Origin: Chryseobacterium hagamense
Lineage (GTDB): Bacteria > Bacteroidota > Bacteroidia > Flavobacteriales > Weeksellaceae
Assembly: GCF_007991455.1 (NCBI RefSeq)
Contig: NZ_BJYJ01000015.1
Coordinates: forward strand, 1 to 64,000
Reading direction: 5' to 3'
DNA length: 64,000 nucleotides
The stretch's first letter is position 1. Every line of letters starts with the position of its first letter. This document shows positions 42,660-52,628 of this stretch, piece after piece. Under the pieces are notes generated by a model, which had not been told where the DNA came from, did not search any database, and was given only the letters and a program-made list of their open reading frames with translations. The translations under genes were made by a program, and so were the position numbers.

Positions 42660-45600
42660 AAAGATGATATTTTTTACCGTTTATATCAAGATATATTTTT
42701 TCTGTTATTGATCCATCACGATTTTTCTTAATGTCTCTACCTGGCATTCCATTTCTAATTCTATCAGGATCTAATGCACTGGCTTTATTATGAGCATTTA
42801 AATAGCTTTGTTTATTTTCTTTACTTGATCCAGGTGTTTCAGATGCAGAAATATAGCTCTCTAAAATTTCATGTAGAGCTGCAGAACCTTGCGGCGATTT
42901 TTCTGCTTTATCAACTTTTTCTGCCTGATGCGGATTTAAAATTTGATAACCTTCTGTAATTGTTTCGCCATTTTCACCTTCAACAACTTTATTGCCTCCG
43001 TAAGCACCACTTACAATATAATTTCCATCGGCAGTTTGATTTGCGCTTGTTGCTTCTAAATTTACTATAACACTCTTATCGTTAGTTGCTTCTAAAAGTT
43101 TTTGTTCAGCTTTTGTTGCAGTTGCTCCTTCTTTGACAGAGCCTGTAACTTTGCCATTTTTATCTATTTTTAAATCAAGATTAGTTGTTTTAGATTGTAG
43201 CTGTTTAAAAGCTTTATCTTTTAAATCCCCTGTAATTATAACGTCAGTGACACCTCTTCCATCCGGATCGATAAAACGAATAGGATTATTAACCGCATAA
43301 TTGTACGGTGACCATCTTCTGTATATTTCCGCCAAAGGATCCACCACGCCCCATCTACCAACATCTGCCATGTAAAACCTGGCTCCATAATCATACATCC
43401 CGGATTCCTGAATCTCCTTACCGTTGTACTTATAATTTTTGTATCCTCCGAGCATACTTTTCACCCCTCCGATATGATTCATCCCAAATGCATAATAATT
43501 GTTGGTATTGGTGAGCTCCAGATTCCCCTGGCTGTCTTTTGCATAGTTTACCCTCACGTTTCCAAGGTGGTCCACATACTGGTAAATATAACGGTTTTCC
43601 GTGAAACTGTAAACCCCTTCCGAAGTATTTACAAAATCCAGGATCCATGCCGGGTTCAGCGTACCCGGAAATACAGGTTCCCTGAAGGCCTGCTCCTCAT
43701 AGGCCACGCTCGTGCGGCACCATAGACACGGCTGTACCGTTTCTGAAAAACTGTACTGGAAACCGTCCAGGTAATCGGTATGTTTATATGAAGTAGCCTG
43801 TCCTCTTCCGCCGCCGGTACTGTAGGTTTTACGCACCTTGATCCCATCCGCGCGGTACAGGTAGCTCAGATTAAAATTCGTATCGGTCCCGAAAGGATCT
43901 TTCTGGGTGATTCCGAACTGATCCGGAAGGCTTAAATAATTGTAGCCGATCCACTGGATTCCCTTGTCCTTCATATTGACCATACTGCCGTTTATATCAT
44001 AATCGATCAGATTATTCCCTCCTTCATAACCGGTATTGTTCAGTGCATTTTCTATAATCCGGGTCAAACGGTTCCCGGTATACTGATAGTCCAGGTCATC
44101 CACTTTGGTGGCAGTCGGGGATGATACCTGGGGCGCATATCTTTTGAGGTTCATGATGTTCCCGTTTACATCATAGCTCAGGTATTCATCAAAACTGGTA
44201 TCTACTCCCGTAGTAGGTTCTTTGTAGAAAGCATTTTTTAAACGGTTAAGAGGATCATACTCATAATTATATCTTTTCAAAAGATTCTCTTCAGCATTAT
44301 TCCAGTCTATCTCAGCGATGTTCCCATTGAACCTGCCCGGAACAGCACCTGCGTTTTCAGGATTGTTATACTTTATCTCATATCCAAAGAGCTTCCCATT
44401 AAGATTCGAAGGATCATTGATTTTGGTCATCCATCCCCGGATGTTGTACAGGTAATCGATGCTCTGAAGCGGACTGGAAGCTACCGTGCCGCCTACTTTT
44501 TTGTTAGTAAGCTGGGAAAGGTCGTTGTAGGTATTCTGCGCCAGGATCTCTTCCGGGTTATTGTCTACCTGGTGCTTATGGACCAGAAGACGGTTCTGGC
44601 TGTCGTAGGCAAAGGTTTCGGTAATCACTTTTTCCGTATCCGCACTGAGCCTTTTATGGTAGGTTTTGGAAAGCTTAGTTACCCCCGCAAAATCCAGCTC
44701 GGTTTCGGTGTTGGTGTAACCGCCTAAGTGGTTGGTGGTTTTGACAGCGATCTGTCTTCCCGTCGAATCGTAATAAGGGTAGGCTTTCGTCCAGTTGTTG
44801 TCCTCAATGTTTTTTACGTAGGAAGCTGTTGCCATTCCTTTTGTGGAGGCATCATCGCTGCCTCCAAGGGTCTGGGACATCGTGGGCTGGCCCAGTACCG
44901 TGGCCGGGACCGCAGGCGCCTCGGAGGGATAGGTATCGTAATAGCTGACCGTTAGAAGCGTAATGCCCGAGGAAGGGAACGCCAGGTTCCGGTAATACAG
45001 GTTGGTCCCGCTTAAAACGATCGGATTGGTGATGCGCGTTTCGGTATTCGGGGAAGAGGCGGTCAGGGTATTCAGCTGGCCCTGCACCTGGGTCCTGGAA
45101 TCCGTATTGGGGTAAAACCCGGTATAGGCCACCCTTCCCAGTTCGTCGTACTTGGTGAACAGCCAGCCGCGGCCTGAAAAAGTATTGTCTGAAGTCCGCA
45201 GCTTCCCGTCCTGGGAGAGCACCAGCCGGTCCTGTTTGTCATAGACCATGAATTCCCAGTCCTTGCCCGGGATCTTTTTCTCCACTTCTCTGTTTCTTCC
45301 ATCATATTTATACTGATAGCAGAGCTCGTTTAAGATCTCATCGGTGATCACGTTGTTATTCAGCTCAATTTGTTTAACCGCTTTCGGAGAGAGCACAAAG
45401 GCCAGCTGGTTGTATTCGTTGTAGACGTAGTAGGTATCCACGTTCTGTGAGCCGTCGTTCCTCCGGATCAGGACCGTCTGGCCCTGGCCGTTTTTAAACT
45501 CCGTAACCGGGTTCCCGTCTTCATCGGTGACCGTGTTTTTATACAGCGCCGATGCCGGGTAGAATCCTGAATTGGCGGAGGCTACCCATAAAGAGGAAAC

Positions 45601-46158
45601 CGCGGTGGAAACGTTGTTTACCGTACTGGCCGTGGTCGTGGTCCCGAATTTCTTCACCTCGTTTCCCAGATTGGCGTCATAAGAAAACTTCTGCGTTTTC
45701 CCGGAGCTCATTTTCCAGGCTTCCCCCGGGGCGGCCTGCTGGAGCAGCCGGTCCAGCGGGGAGTTTTCCAGCTGCTTTTCCGAGTAGGCATTGGAAACCC
45801 CGTAATAGCTGTTGGCTGCCGATTCATCGGTAATCCCGGGATGGATCGAGGAGTTTTGGGTCGGGGCCGGAACCGGAAGGATGTCTTTGACCGGTCTTCC
45901 GAACCCGTCATAGGTCACGGCCGTCACCAGGTCCTTGCCCGTGGGGGTAGACTTCACGCTCACGATCTGCTTAGGCCTTCCCAGTCCGTCGAAATAGGTG
46001 ATGGTCTCCGATTTTTTGCTGCAGTCCTCGTTCAGGCAGGTTTTGCTCTGCACGTAATTTTCATTCGATGACTGCGCAAAGGAGAGTCCTGAAGCCAAAA
46101 GGTAGAAGGCAGACAACAGCGTGGCCAGGCTGTATTTTTGTAAAATGTAGGTTCTCAT
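42637..46158 (-). CDS. Intact RHS effector with DUF6443 N-terminus (locus B)
   Basis: 1173 residues. Signal peptide ending LSFAQ; DUF6443-type region (ENYVQSKTCLNEDCSKKSETITYFDGLGRPKQ, LENSPLDRLLQQ); about 20 YD repeats; RHS core [54 protein letters not shown] ending near residue 969. The tip of about 204 residues is unlike anything I can name, with HEILESYIS (His1096, Glu1097, Glu1100) and NAHNKA (His1123), possibly metal-binding, though it is not a HExxH protease motif. Third gene of the locus B operon, 7 bases after the 1211-residue gene. N-terminal two thirds are similar to the gene at the left edge. Confidence 0.88.
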   Translation of the reverse strand: MRTYILQKYSLATLLSAFYLLASGLSFAQSSNENYVQSKTCLNEDCSKKSETITYFDGLGRPKQIVSVKSTPTGKDLVTAVTYDGFGRPVKDILPVPAPTQNSSIHPGITDESAANSYYGVSNAYSEKQLENSPLDRLLQQAAPGEAWKMSSGKTQKFSYDANLGNEVKKFGTTTTASTVNNVSTAVSSLWVASANSGFYPASALYKNTVTDEDGNPVTEFKNGQGQTVLIRRNDGSQNVDTYYVYNEYNQLAFVLSPKAVKQIELNNNVITDEILNELCYQYKYDGRNREVEKKIPGKDWEFMVYDKQDRLVLSQDGKLRTSDNTFSGRGWLFTKYDELGRVAYTGFYPNTDSRTQVQGQLNTLTASSPNTETRITNPIVLSGTNLYYRNLAFPSSGITLLTVSYYDTYPSEAPAVPATVLGQPTMSQTLGGSDDASTKGMATASYVKNIEDNNWTKAYPYYDSTGRQIAVKTTNHLGGYTNTETELDFAGVTKLSKTYHKRLSADTEKVITETFAYDSQNRLLVHKHQVDNNPEEILAQNTYNDLSQLTNKKVGGTVASSPLQSIDYLYNIRGWMTKINDPSNLNGKLFGYEIKYNNPENAGAVPGRFNGNIAEIDWNNAEENLLKRYNYEYDPLNRLKNAFYKEPTTGVDTSFDEYLSYDVNGNIMNLKRYAPQVSSPTATKVDDLDYQYTGNRLTRIIENALNNTGYEGGNNLIDYDINGSMVNMKDKGIQWIGYNYLSLPDQFGITQKDPFGTDTNFNLSYLYRADGIKVRKTYSTGGGRGQATSYKHTDYLDGFQYSFSETVQPCLWCRTSVAYEEQAFREPVFPGTLNPAWILDFVNTSEGVYSFTENRYIYQYVDHLGNVRVNYAKDSQGNLELTNTNNYYAFGMNHIGGVKSMLGGYKNYKYNGKEIQESGMYDYGARFYMADVGRWGVVDPLAEIYRRWSPYNYAVNNPIRFIDPDGRGVTDVIITGDLKDKAFKQLQSKTTNLDLKIDKNGKVTGSVKEGATATKAEQKLLEATNDKSVIVNLEATSANQTADGNYIVSGAYGGNKVVEGENGETITEGYQILNPHQAEKVDKAEKSPQGSAALHEILESYISASETPGSSKENKQSYLNAHNKASALDPDRIRNGMPGRDIKKNRDGSITEKIYLDINGKKYHLYENKISK

Positions 46159-46165
46159 GTTTGTG

Positions 46166-49100
46166 TTATGGTTTATAGTTGTAGTTGTTTTCAGAAACCT
46201 TTTTATCGGTATAGTTCCCGCTGCTGTTTTTGCCTCTCACCTTTCCTTCTTTCAGCCTGCCTGCCGCATCATAGGTGTATACCTGCCGCACTCCCGATGG
46301 AGGCGTGATGCTCGTTACCCCGATCAGGGGGTCATAGGTATAGGTGGAGATCAGTTTCCCGGAAAGGGCCTGCTCTTTCCTAAAGCTGTTCAGGGCATCC
46401 AGCAAAAGGCCTTCCTTAGTCGGGTCCGCCGCGTCATTGTCCGAGGCCGTGACGATCCCTGAAACGGAAACGGCTGAGATCAGCTGGTCGTAAGCCATCC
46501 CTTCCACCCTGGCAATCGGCTGGGTTTTGTTGTATCCCCAGACAATAGCGACCGGGATGCCGTCTTTGCCCGTGTACTGAAGAAGATTGCCCTTATCGTC
46601 GTATTTGTCGTAGCTCACTTCGGTGGAGGGAGCATTGTTTAAAACATCATATGAAACCGATGACAATGGCAGGACCAGGGTTCCGGCCTGTGCCGTGGGA
46701 AGGGCCGTCGGATAAAGGGTTTCCGATCTGCCCAGGGTTTTGGTGACCCCGTCTTTGGTCTGCGTCGTAGTGGTTTCCAGAGGAATGCCGGTCATGTTTT
46801 TAGCGATCAAAAGCTGGTTGCCGGTTTGGTTAGCATACTTATAGGAAATATTCTGATCTACGTTTTCTCCTATAAAAGACTCCTTTTTAGAAGTTAACCT
46901 TATAGGATAAGCCGAATCATTATAGAAATACTCTGTTGCTCTGGATCTTTTCTTACTTCCAAAATAATCCGTTGCGATCTCTTTCTGTAATAAAAATGCA
47001 TCATTATGTTTTATGAAAACAGGAAATGGGCCTGGGCTAAAAGTAGAATTCATACCTATATAATTAGGAAATATACCGCGTGCTTCCACATCCGGAGACA
47101 TTAATATAGCACCCCCATAAATATTTCTTAAAGTTTTTCCTCCAGGCAGATAATCGATAGGAGAGATCAGATTTGCAAATAGCATTTTAACATTTCTTTC
47201 GCTATAATAAGTAGTGCTTATGTTAGGAGCCCCTAATAAATAGAATTCTCTTTTTGTAGTTCGTATCGTATCGTTTGTATTGTTAAGGGCCGTATATTTT
47301 AATAATTCGCCATTTCTCCAGTCCCTGGCTTCCATAAACTCATATCTGGCTGATGTTGCTTCAGTAGTAGCCAAGAAATTATCCCCTGTCTGTAGAGGAG
47401 GCTCTACATAATATTCAAAGATTTCCTTTCCTTTAATATTATTGCTATTATCAGTTTTAATTACTTCTACATTTGTATAACCGATTGTGCGCCCTTGAGT
47501 GCGCATACCGGCGATAACAGGCCTCATTGATAATTCAGTCAGATCCTCAATAACTTTTCTATTACCGGATTCACCACTACCGAATGAGGAAGGACATTTA
47601 TATGATCTAACATAACCATTTCTGATATTTCTTGTATACATAGGAATATCAAATAGTACCCCGCTTGAGAGTTGGCTGTTCCCATTTTTTATATAAGAGT
47701 ATTTGGAAGAATATTTATATTGTCCGGTATTATCATATCTTTTAATTTCTTTAATACGGATCCCACCGGCTGGAATAACCGGTTCTATGTAATCAGGATC
47801 CTGTTCTTCCCAGTTTAAAGCAATTTGTGAATAGGCATAGATATAATTAGATAAATTACTAGTCGAGTTTAAGCCTCCCCAATAAATATGCTTAATCTCA
47901 AGATAAACTTTTTGTAAAGAAGCAGCGGGGGAATTAAGATGACTGTATTTTAATGTAAATTCATTAGGTCCTGACAATGAACCGCTGTTAACCAAATATT
48001 TTTTTACTCCATTTTCATAATAGAAAATACTATATTCTGCATTAAGATAATTATCATTCAGTGAGTTCGAGAACGTGGATGCGCGGAAAGTTGAAGAAAG
48101 GGTCATTTTCAAAGTAAGTGCTTTATCACCGGCTAGATCTATTTCCTTTACAAAAGTTTTGTAATAGCTGTCACTTTCAGTCGGTGCAATTGAATGTGTG
48201 AGAGTTTCACCCATTGCAGTAGCGCTTACGAAAAAAAAGTCATTCTTCTGAAGAGTTTTTTTCTTTGCTAAAAAATAATGCTCATTCTTAGGCTCGTAAA
48301 GTAGGGTACTGGCGGTATTCGGTTCATAAATGAACTCATTTTTACCTCCTTCAGGATATGTTACCGATTTTAAAGAATTTGTATTTATAAGAAGATGATT
48401 TACTCCTTTATTTGCTATTCCATACATGCTTCCAGCACCAGGAGCATTCTCCGTAAAACCCCAGACAGCTTTATTTAAAAAAGTATCGAAATACAATACC
48501 GGAACATTCGGAAAGGCATTATTATTATTCGCTCCGTTATAGTATCCCCAATGATCTGTAGAAAAAGAAAGCCTTTGTTTCATCTGGTAATCTTCATAAT
48601 ATTCAAATGATGTGGTAATACACTTATTATCTCTTCCACATTCCTGATAAGAAATTAATTTTAATCTTTTAGTGGGATCTTCGGACGGATCATTTGCTCC
48701 TGAAGCTTCTATAGTATTCTCAAAATATCCATAATTAAATCTTTTCTCCGAAATAATACTTCCAGCTTTATCTTTAATAATAATTTTGTCCAGTTTTTTA
48801 AGATTATTAAAATCAAGTCTATTAGAATAAATAAAAGTAATCAAAGCGTCATTGGTTTCTATTTTATCTAATAATGCTTCTTGGATAGAGTATGTTACAT
48901 CAAACTCTGGACTTACTGGAGGTGGTGCCGGAGCAGGCAGTGGATTATTGCAACCAGTAGTGTATGAAGTTACAAAATACTGTATTTCTTTTGTTTGTGG
49001 AGCCAGCTCTGTTCGGAACATATGATTGAGGATATATGAAAAGTTAATTTCATTATTATCCAGACCTTTTATTTTCTTTATTTTCCATGCATTGACCCCA

Positions 49101-49801
49101 TATATATTACTAGAAGACATAGATCCGTTTCCCCCTAGAATTTCTTTGCCATCTCCTCCGAATGTATACTTTAATCCCGAGGTAGTCGTTACGTTAACTG
49201 TATCAATTCTACTTAAATAATTATCAAATACTTTTGTATAGTAATCGATTTTAATATCAGACATTGGATATGTAACAATTTTTTTATTTTTAGGATTGTA
49301 AAAAAAGCTTCCTGAAAATTCATTTAGCGATAAACTAAACTCATCTGACATCAAATCGGATGTAGCAATATTATGTAAAGTATATTTTGCCGAAATTAAC
49401 CGTAATTCCTTTTCATCAATTCCGCTGTTTAAAAAACTTTCAATATTATCATCATGTTTCATGACCCCGTTTTCATCCGTATAACCATTAATCTTTCTTG
49501 TAATCGGAGCAACTGTGCTGATAGACCATCCCAATCCTACGGAACTTGCTATGTCAGAAACCAAAACTCCTCCTGCATGATATGTAAGTGTAATAGGAAC
49601 TTCCACACTTCCCGACTTAGCGACGTAAATAGGGATGGAAATATTTGGAATTCCTGTATAATTAGAAACAGGCGTTTCCTGATATTTTAAAAGACTGCTT
49701 GTTTCAGGAGCATAAGGAAATACATTCTGGGTTCCCTGATAAATTTGTGAGCTTCCTAAATAATATATTAAGATAAATATTATTGTAAAAAATTTCTTCA
49801 T
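46166..49801 (-). CDS. Large secreted RHS-like surface protein (locus B)
   Basis: 1211 residues. Signal peptide MKKFFTIIFILIYYLGSSQ. N-terminal region with TSSLLKYQETPVSNYTGIPNISIPIYVAKSGSVEVPITLTYHAGGVLVSDIASSVGLGWSI, the SpvB-like start common in Bacteroidota. Long beta-rich middle. The last 200 residues are RHS-like (YDKYDDKGNLLQYTGKDGIPVAIVWGYNKTQPIARVEG, YTYDPLIGVTSITPPSGVRQVYTYDAAGRLKEGK). Equivalent of the 952-residue protein in locus A, most alike at both ends. Between the T9SS gene (5 bases) and RHS gene (7 bases). Confidence 0.8.
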   Translation of the reverse strand: MKKFFTIIFILIYYLGSSQIYQGTQNVFPYAPETSSLLKYQETPVSNYTGIPNISIPIYVAKSGSVEVPITLTYHAGGVLVSDIASSVGLGWSISTVAPITRKINGYTDENGVMKHDDNIESFLNSGIDEKELRLISAKYTLHNIATSDLMSDEFSLSLNEFSGSFFYNPKNKKIVTYPMSDIKIDYYTKVFDNYLSRIDTVNVTTTSGLKYTFGGDGKEILGGNGSMSSSNIYGVNAWKIKKIKGLDNNEINFSYILNHMFRTELAPQTKEIQYFVTSYTTGCNNPLPAPAPPPVSPEFDVTYSIQEALLDKIETNDALITFIYSNRLDFNNLKKLDKIIIKDKAGSIISEKRFNYGYFENTIEASGANDPSEDPTKRLKLISYQECGRDNKCITTSFEYYEDYQMKQRLSFSTDHWGYYNGANNNNAFPNVPVLYFDTFLNKAVWGFTENAPGAGSMYGIANKGVNHLLINTNSLKSVTYPEGGKNEFIYEPNTASTLLYEPKNEHYFLAKKKTLQKNDFFFVSATAMGETLTHSIAPTESDSYYKTFVKEIDLAGDKALTLKMTLSSTFRASTFSNSLNDNYLNAEYSIFYYENGVKKYLVNSGSLSGPNEFTLKYSHLNSPAASLQKVYLEIKHIYWGGLNSTSNLSNYIYAYSQIALNWEEQDPDYIEPVIPAGGIRIKEIKRYDNTGQYKYSSKYSYIKNGNSQLSSGVLFDIPMYTRNIRNGYVRSYKCPSSFGSGESGNRKVIEDLTELSMRPVIAGMRTQGRTIGYTNVEVIKTDNSNNIKGKEIFEYYVEPPLQTGDNFLATTEATSARYEFMEARDWRNGELLKYTALNNTNDTIRTTKREFYLLGAPNISTTYYSERNVKMLFANLISPIDYLPGGKTLRNIYGGAILMSPDVEARGIFPNYIGMNSTFSPGPFPVFIKHNDAFLLQKEIATDYFGSKKRSRATEYFYNDSAYPIRLTSKKESFIGENVDQNISYKYANQTGNQLLIAKNMTGIPLETTTTQTKDGVTKTLGRSETLYPTALPTAQAGTLVLPLSSVSYDVLNNAPSTEVSYDKYDDKGNLLQYTGKDGIPVAIVWGYNKTQPIARVEGMAYDQLISAVSVSGIVTASDNDAADPTKEGLLLDALNSFRKEQALSGKLISTYTYDPLIGVTSITPPSGVRQVYTYDAAGRLKEGKVRGKNSSGNYTDKKVSENNYNYKP

Positions 49802-49806
49802 GGTTT

Positions 49807-51438
49807 TTATTTCTTTATAAGTTTAGCACTCGCCGTTTTCCCGGCCTCCGTCTTCACCGATACCAGGTAAGCCCCCTGAACCAGCGGCTGCGTGTTGATC
49901 TTGGTTACTTTGTTTTTTGTTTTGATGCTCTGAAGCTGTCTTCCGCCCATATCGTACACCGCAATCTCTGCGGAAAAGCCGGTCCCTGAGCCTGTCGAAG
50001 GGAACCCAAGCTCCACATACGCATAATCACTTACCGGGTTCGGATAGATCTTAATATCCTGCTTCTCGATCAGCTGGTCGATCTGCCTGTCTCCAAGCTT
50101 TACGATCTTCCAGTTCTCCTTGCCGAGCTCCTCGGCGCTGGTTCCGGCCAGGATGATCGAGCCATCTCTGTTCAGCTTAATGTCCGAAAGCCGTTCTTCC
50201 CTTTTACTCGATTCCCCTTTCACGTGCTTTCGCCACTGCTCATTGCCGTTCTGGTCCAGGTACAGCATCCAGAACTTCTCATCATCCGTTTCGATCCTCC
50301 CCTCTGCTTGCGTATAGCCACCCAGAAGGATCCCTTTGGTCGATTTATCATCGGAAGCATGCAACACGCTCATCCCCATTAAAACATCCCGGTTCTTGAA
50401 ATTGTAGGATTTCTGCCAGATCTCTTCGCCTCTTTCGTTTACGGAGATTAACCAGAGGTCCGTTCCCTCTTCAATACCCACCGTTTTATTCCCGGATCTT
50501 TCCGATCTGGATTCCCCTCCGATCAGGTAGCCGGTGGATGTCATCGCCAGAGTCCTTAAATGGTCGTCGCCCGTTCCGCCATAATTCTTTTCCCATTCCA
50601 CTTTGCCGTCTTTTGAAAGCTTGACGATCAAATAATCTCCTTCACCGTAGTTGCTGCTGGCTTTTGGCTGATAGCTTCTGGCGGCTGAAGATGAATTTGC
50701 AGGCTGCTGTGTCATTCCGGTATTTTGATTTCCGCTTCCCGTCACGGCTCCGCTTCTGGAGTAGATGCCCAGTAAAGCTCCGCCATCAGCAGTCGGAATC
50801 ATCTTCTCCACTTCATCCAGGCCTTTTCCACCTAAAACAAGCTGCGAGATTTCCTTTCCGTTTTTGTCCAGCCTTACAACGAGAACATCTTTCGAGCCGT
50901 AACCTTTATCTGAATTCTGAATATTTCCGGCAACATAAAACCCGAAGTCCGTAGTCTGGATCACCGCCCGGGCTTCTTCATCCGCCACGCTGCCAATGGT
51001 TTTCTGCCAGATTTCATCGCCATATTCGTTCAGGCGGATCAACCAAAAATCGCTGCCACCTTTGGATTCGTCCTTCTTATCAAGCCCTTTTCCGCTGTAA
51101 GAAGTTCCGGCCATTAAGAATCCGCCCTCCTGCGTATTGACAGTAGCGCTAAGCATATCATGGTTTTTCCCGGAGAAGTATTTTTCCCAAACCTGTTCTC
51201 CCTGCTGGTTTAATTTTACCAAATGATAGTCGTAACCGTTATTTTGCTGTACGGCCCCTGAGGCTCTCGAAGGGTGGATGGAACTCCCGGTAATTAAATA
51301 TTGTCCATCGATGGTGGTGGTGACCTGACTTAAGAAATCCTGCGTGGAGGATTTAATATCTCTCTGCCAGACCAATTCCTGGGCAGACACGCCCAGCGCT
51401 GTGCACAGGAAAAGTGCGCTCATGTTGAGTTTTTTCAT
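49807..51438 (-). CDS. T9SS type A sorting-domain propeller protein (locus B)
   Basis: 543 residues. Begins MKKLNMSALFLCTALGVSAQ and ends in the same T9SS sorting domain as the locus A copy (KIYPNPVSDYAYVELGF, YDMGGRQLQ, AKLIKK). The two proteins are nearly identical over most blades. This copy lacks most of the Gly/Ser/Ala/Pro insert of copy A, keeping only one repeat-coded HPSRASGA, and differs near the sorting domain (PSTGSGTG where A has PSRASGN). First gene of the locus B operon. Confidence 0.88.
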   Translation of the reverse strand: MKKLNMSALFLCTALGVSAQELVWQRDIKSSTQDFLSQVTTTIDGQYLITGSSIHPSRASGAVQQNNGYDYHLVKLNQQGEQVWEKYFSGKNHDMLSATVNTQEGGFLMAGTSYSGKGLDKKDESKGGSDFWLIRLNEYGDEIWQKTIGSVADEEARAVIQTTDFGFYVAGNIQNSDKGYGSKDVLVVRLDKNGKEISQLVLGGKGLDEVEKMIPTADGGALLGIYSRSGAVTGSGNQNTGMTQQPANSSSAARSYQPKASSNYGEGDYLIVKLSKDGKVEWEKNYGGTGDDHLRTLAMTSTGYLIGGESRSERSGNKTVGIEEGTDLWLISVNERGEEIWQKSYNFKNRDVLMGMSVLHASDDKSTKGILLGGYTQAEGRIETDDEKFWMLYLDQNGNEQWRKHVKGESSKREERLSDIKLNRDGSIILAGTSAEELGKENWKIVKLGDRQIDQLIEKQDIKIYPNPVSDYAYVELGFPSTGSGTGFSAEIAVYDMGGRQLQSIKTKNKVTKINTQPLVQGAYLVSVKTEAGKTASAKLIKK

Positions 51439-51566
51439 GTCCTTAGTATGATGTTATTATTAATTTTTAATTGCTGCAAAAGTAGTGTTTTTATTTCACC
51501 GCCCAAAGATGATTACTTGGATTTAATATGATCCTGATCATTCTCCGGCAAAGCTATAGCCCCATG

Positions 51567-51583
51567 GCGACAAAACATGACGC
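51567..51583 (-). promoter_or_regulatory. Leader hairpin shared by both RHS loci (copy B)
   Basis: GCGAC and GACGC enclose ACAAAACAT-type loop sequence; four of five pairs form. Same place relative to promoter and gene as 7312-7330 in locus A, with different stem bases. Confidence 0.4.
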
Positions 51584-51644
51584 ATTATAATTTTTTTTAA
51601 AAATATTTATCATTTGCTCCTATACGATTGTAAAAACCTCCCTT

Positions 51645-51669
51645 ACCGGTCTCTAGCTTTACAAATATA
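51645..51669 (-). promoter_or_regulatory. Promoter of locus B: TATATTTG box with TAGAGACCGGT
   Basis: Minus-strand TATATTTG at 51662-51669, followed by GCTAGAGACCGGTAAGG. The leader to the start codon at 51438 is about 215 bases. Confidence 0.55.
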
Positions 51670-52628
51670 CAATAATTAATTGTTTTGTGCGTAAATTAAA
51701 CAACAGTATATTGTTAAATTAGATTTAATTTTTTCTATGTATTCTTAAGGTACCTTCCAGCCATCGATTCATCAAATACCATAAAGTGACACAAATGTCT
51801 TACTTTGCCATACACCTTATACGTAAGGTGAATCCGAAGAAGGACCTGAGTGGACAGGCTGGAAGAGGGAAGCTGAATGCTGGCAGTTTCTCCTGTCAAA
51901 AACAGGTCTGCAGGTCTTAATAGTCGAACTAAATATTTTGTAATTCTGTCAGAGGAAGTTCTTATTAATCCTGGATAAAATAGCCTTATTTTTTTTAATC
52001 CAGTAAATCTCTGAATATTATATTGATATAACCGAATTCACGTTATACGTACATAAGGCCTTTCCATGGCCTTTTCCGCTACTGATAGTCTGATTTAAAT
52101 TTTATTTTTAATACCGGATCTCCCATTGATCCTCAGGCTAGTTGAATACAAGAAGATAAGGTTACTGCTGGCATGGAAGCTATTTCCTGTTGACCGGTAT
52201 CTAAATAATAGATTGAGAAATCAGGATTTAAAAAAAAAATCCCCAGCCGGAGCCGAGGATAAAAACTAATAACCATGAAAACTCAATTAAACATGAGAAT
52301 CGGGTGCAAAGATAAGCAATAAGTCTACAATTTCAATAGACCAGTAGATAATAATTTCAGATTTTTTGAAAATAATTTATGTATGGCATATTAATTGCTT
52401 ATTACTTATTACCAATCACATTACTTATTATGAAAATAAAATCCTCAGCTTTTCAGTTGAGGATTTTGTTTTATAGGTCTTGTAAAACTGCGTATTAGGT
52501 GCTATTCCTCCGTTTCTCAGCAATTAAAAGGGAGTATAGAAAAAGTTAATGGAGGGGTCGAACTATCTTAACTGAAGTACTTCCTTTTCCATCTTCCAGC
52601 CTCCATCTTCCAGCCTTTTCACTTCACA

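Larger units (their letters stand above)
51439..52628. other. Leader and gene-free region upstream of locus B
   Basis: 1.2 kb. Bases 51567-51669 carry the leader hairpin and promoter listed separately. A purine-rich repeat copy lies at 51853-51903 and a minus-orientation one at 52577-52622. At 52438-52473 ATCCTCAGCTTTTCAGTTGAGGAT forms a small terminator-like hairpin. No gene-like frame. Confidence 0.5.

Noticed and set aside
42637..43000. HExxH zinc protease in the tip of the intact RHS effector
   Set aside because: The motif is HEILESY, with Glu where HExxH needs the second His; metal binding is possible but the classical zincin signature is absent.
37922..51438. RHS chain as a transposon or prophage
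   Set aside because: No transposase, integrase or phage structural gene is present; RHS recombination explains the scraps.
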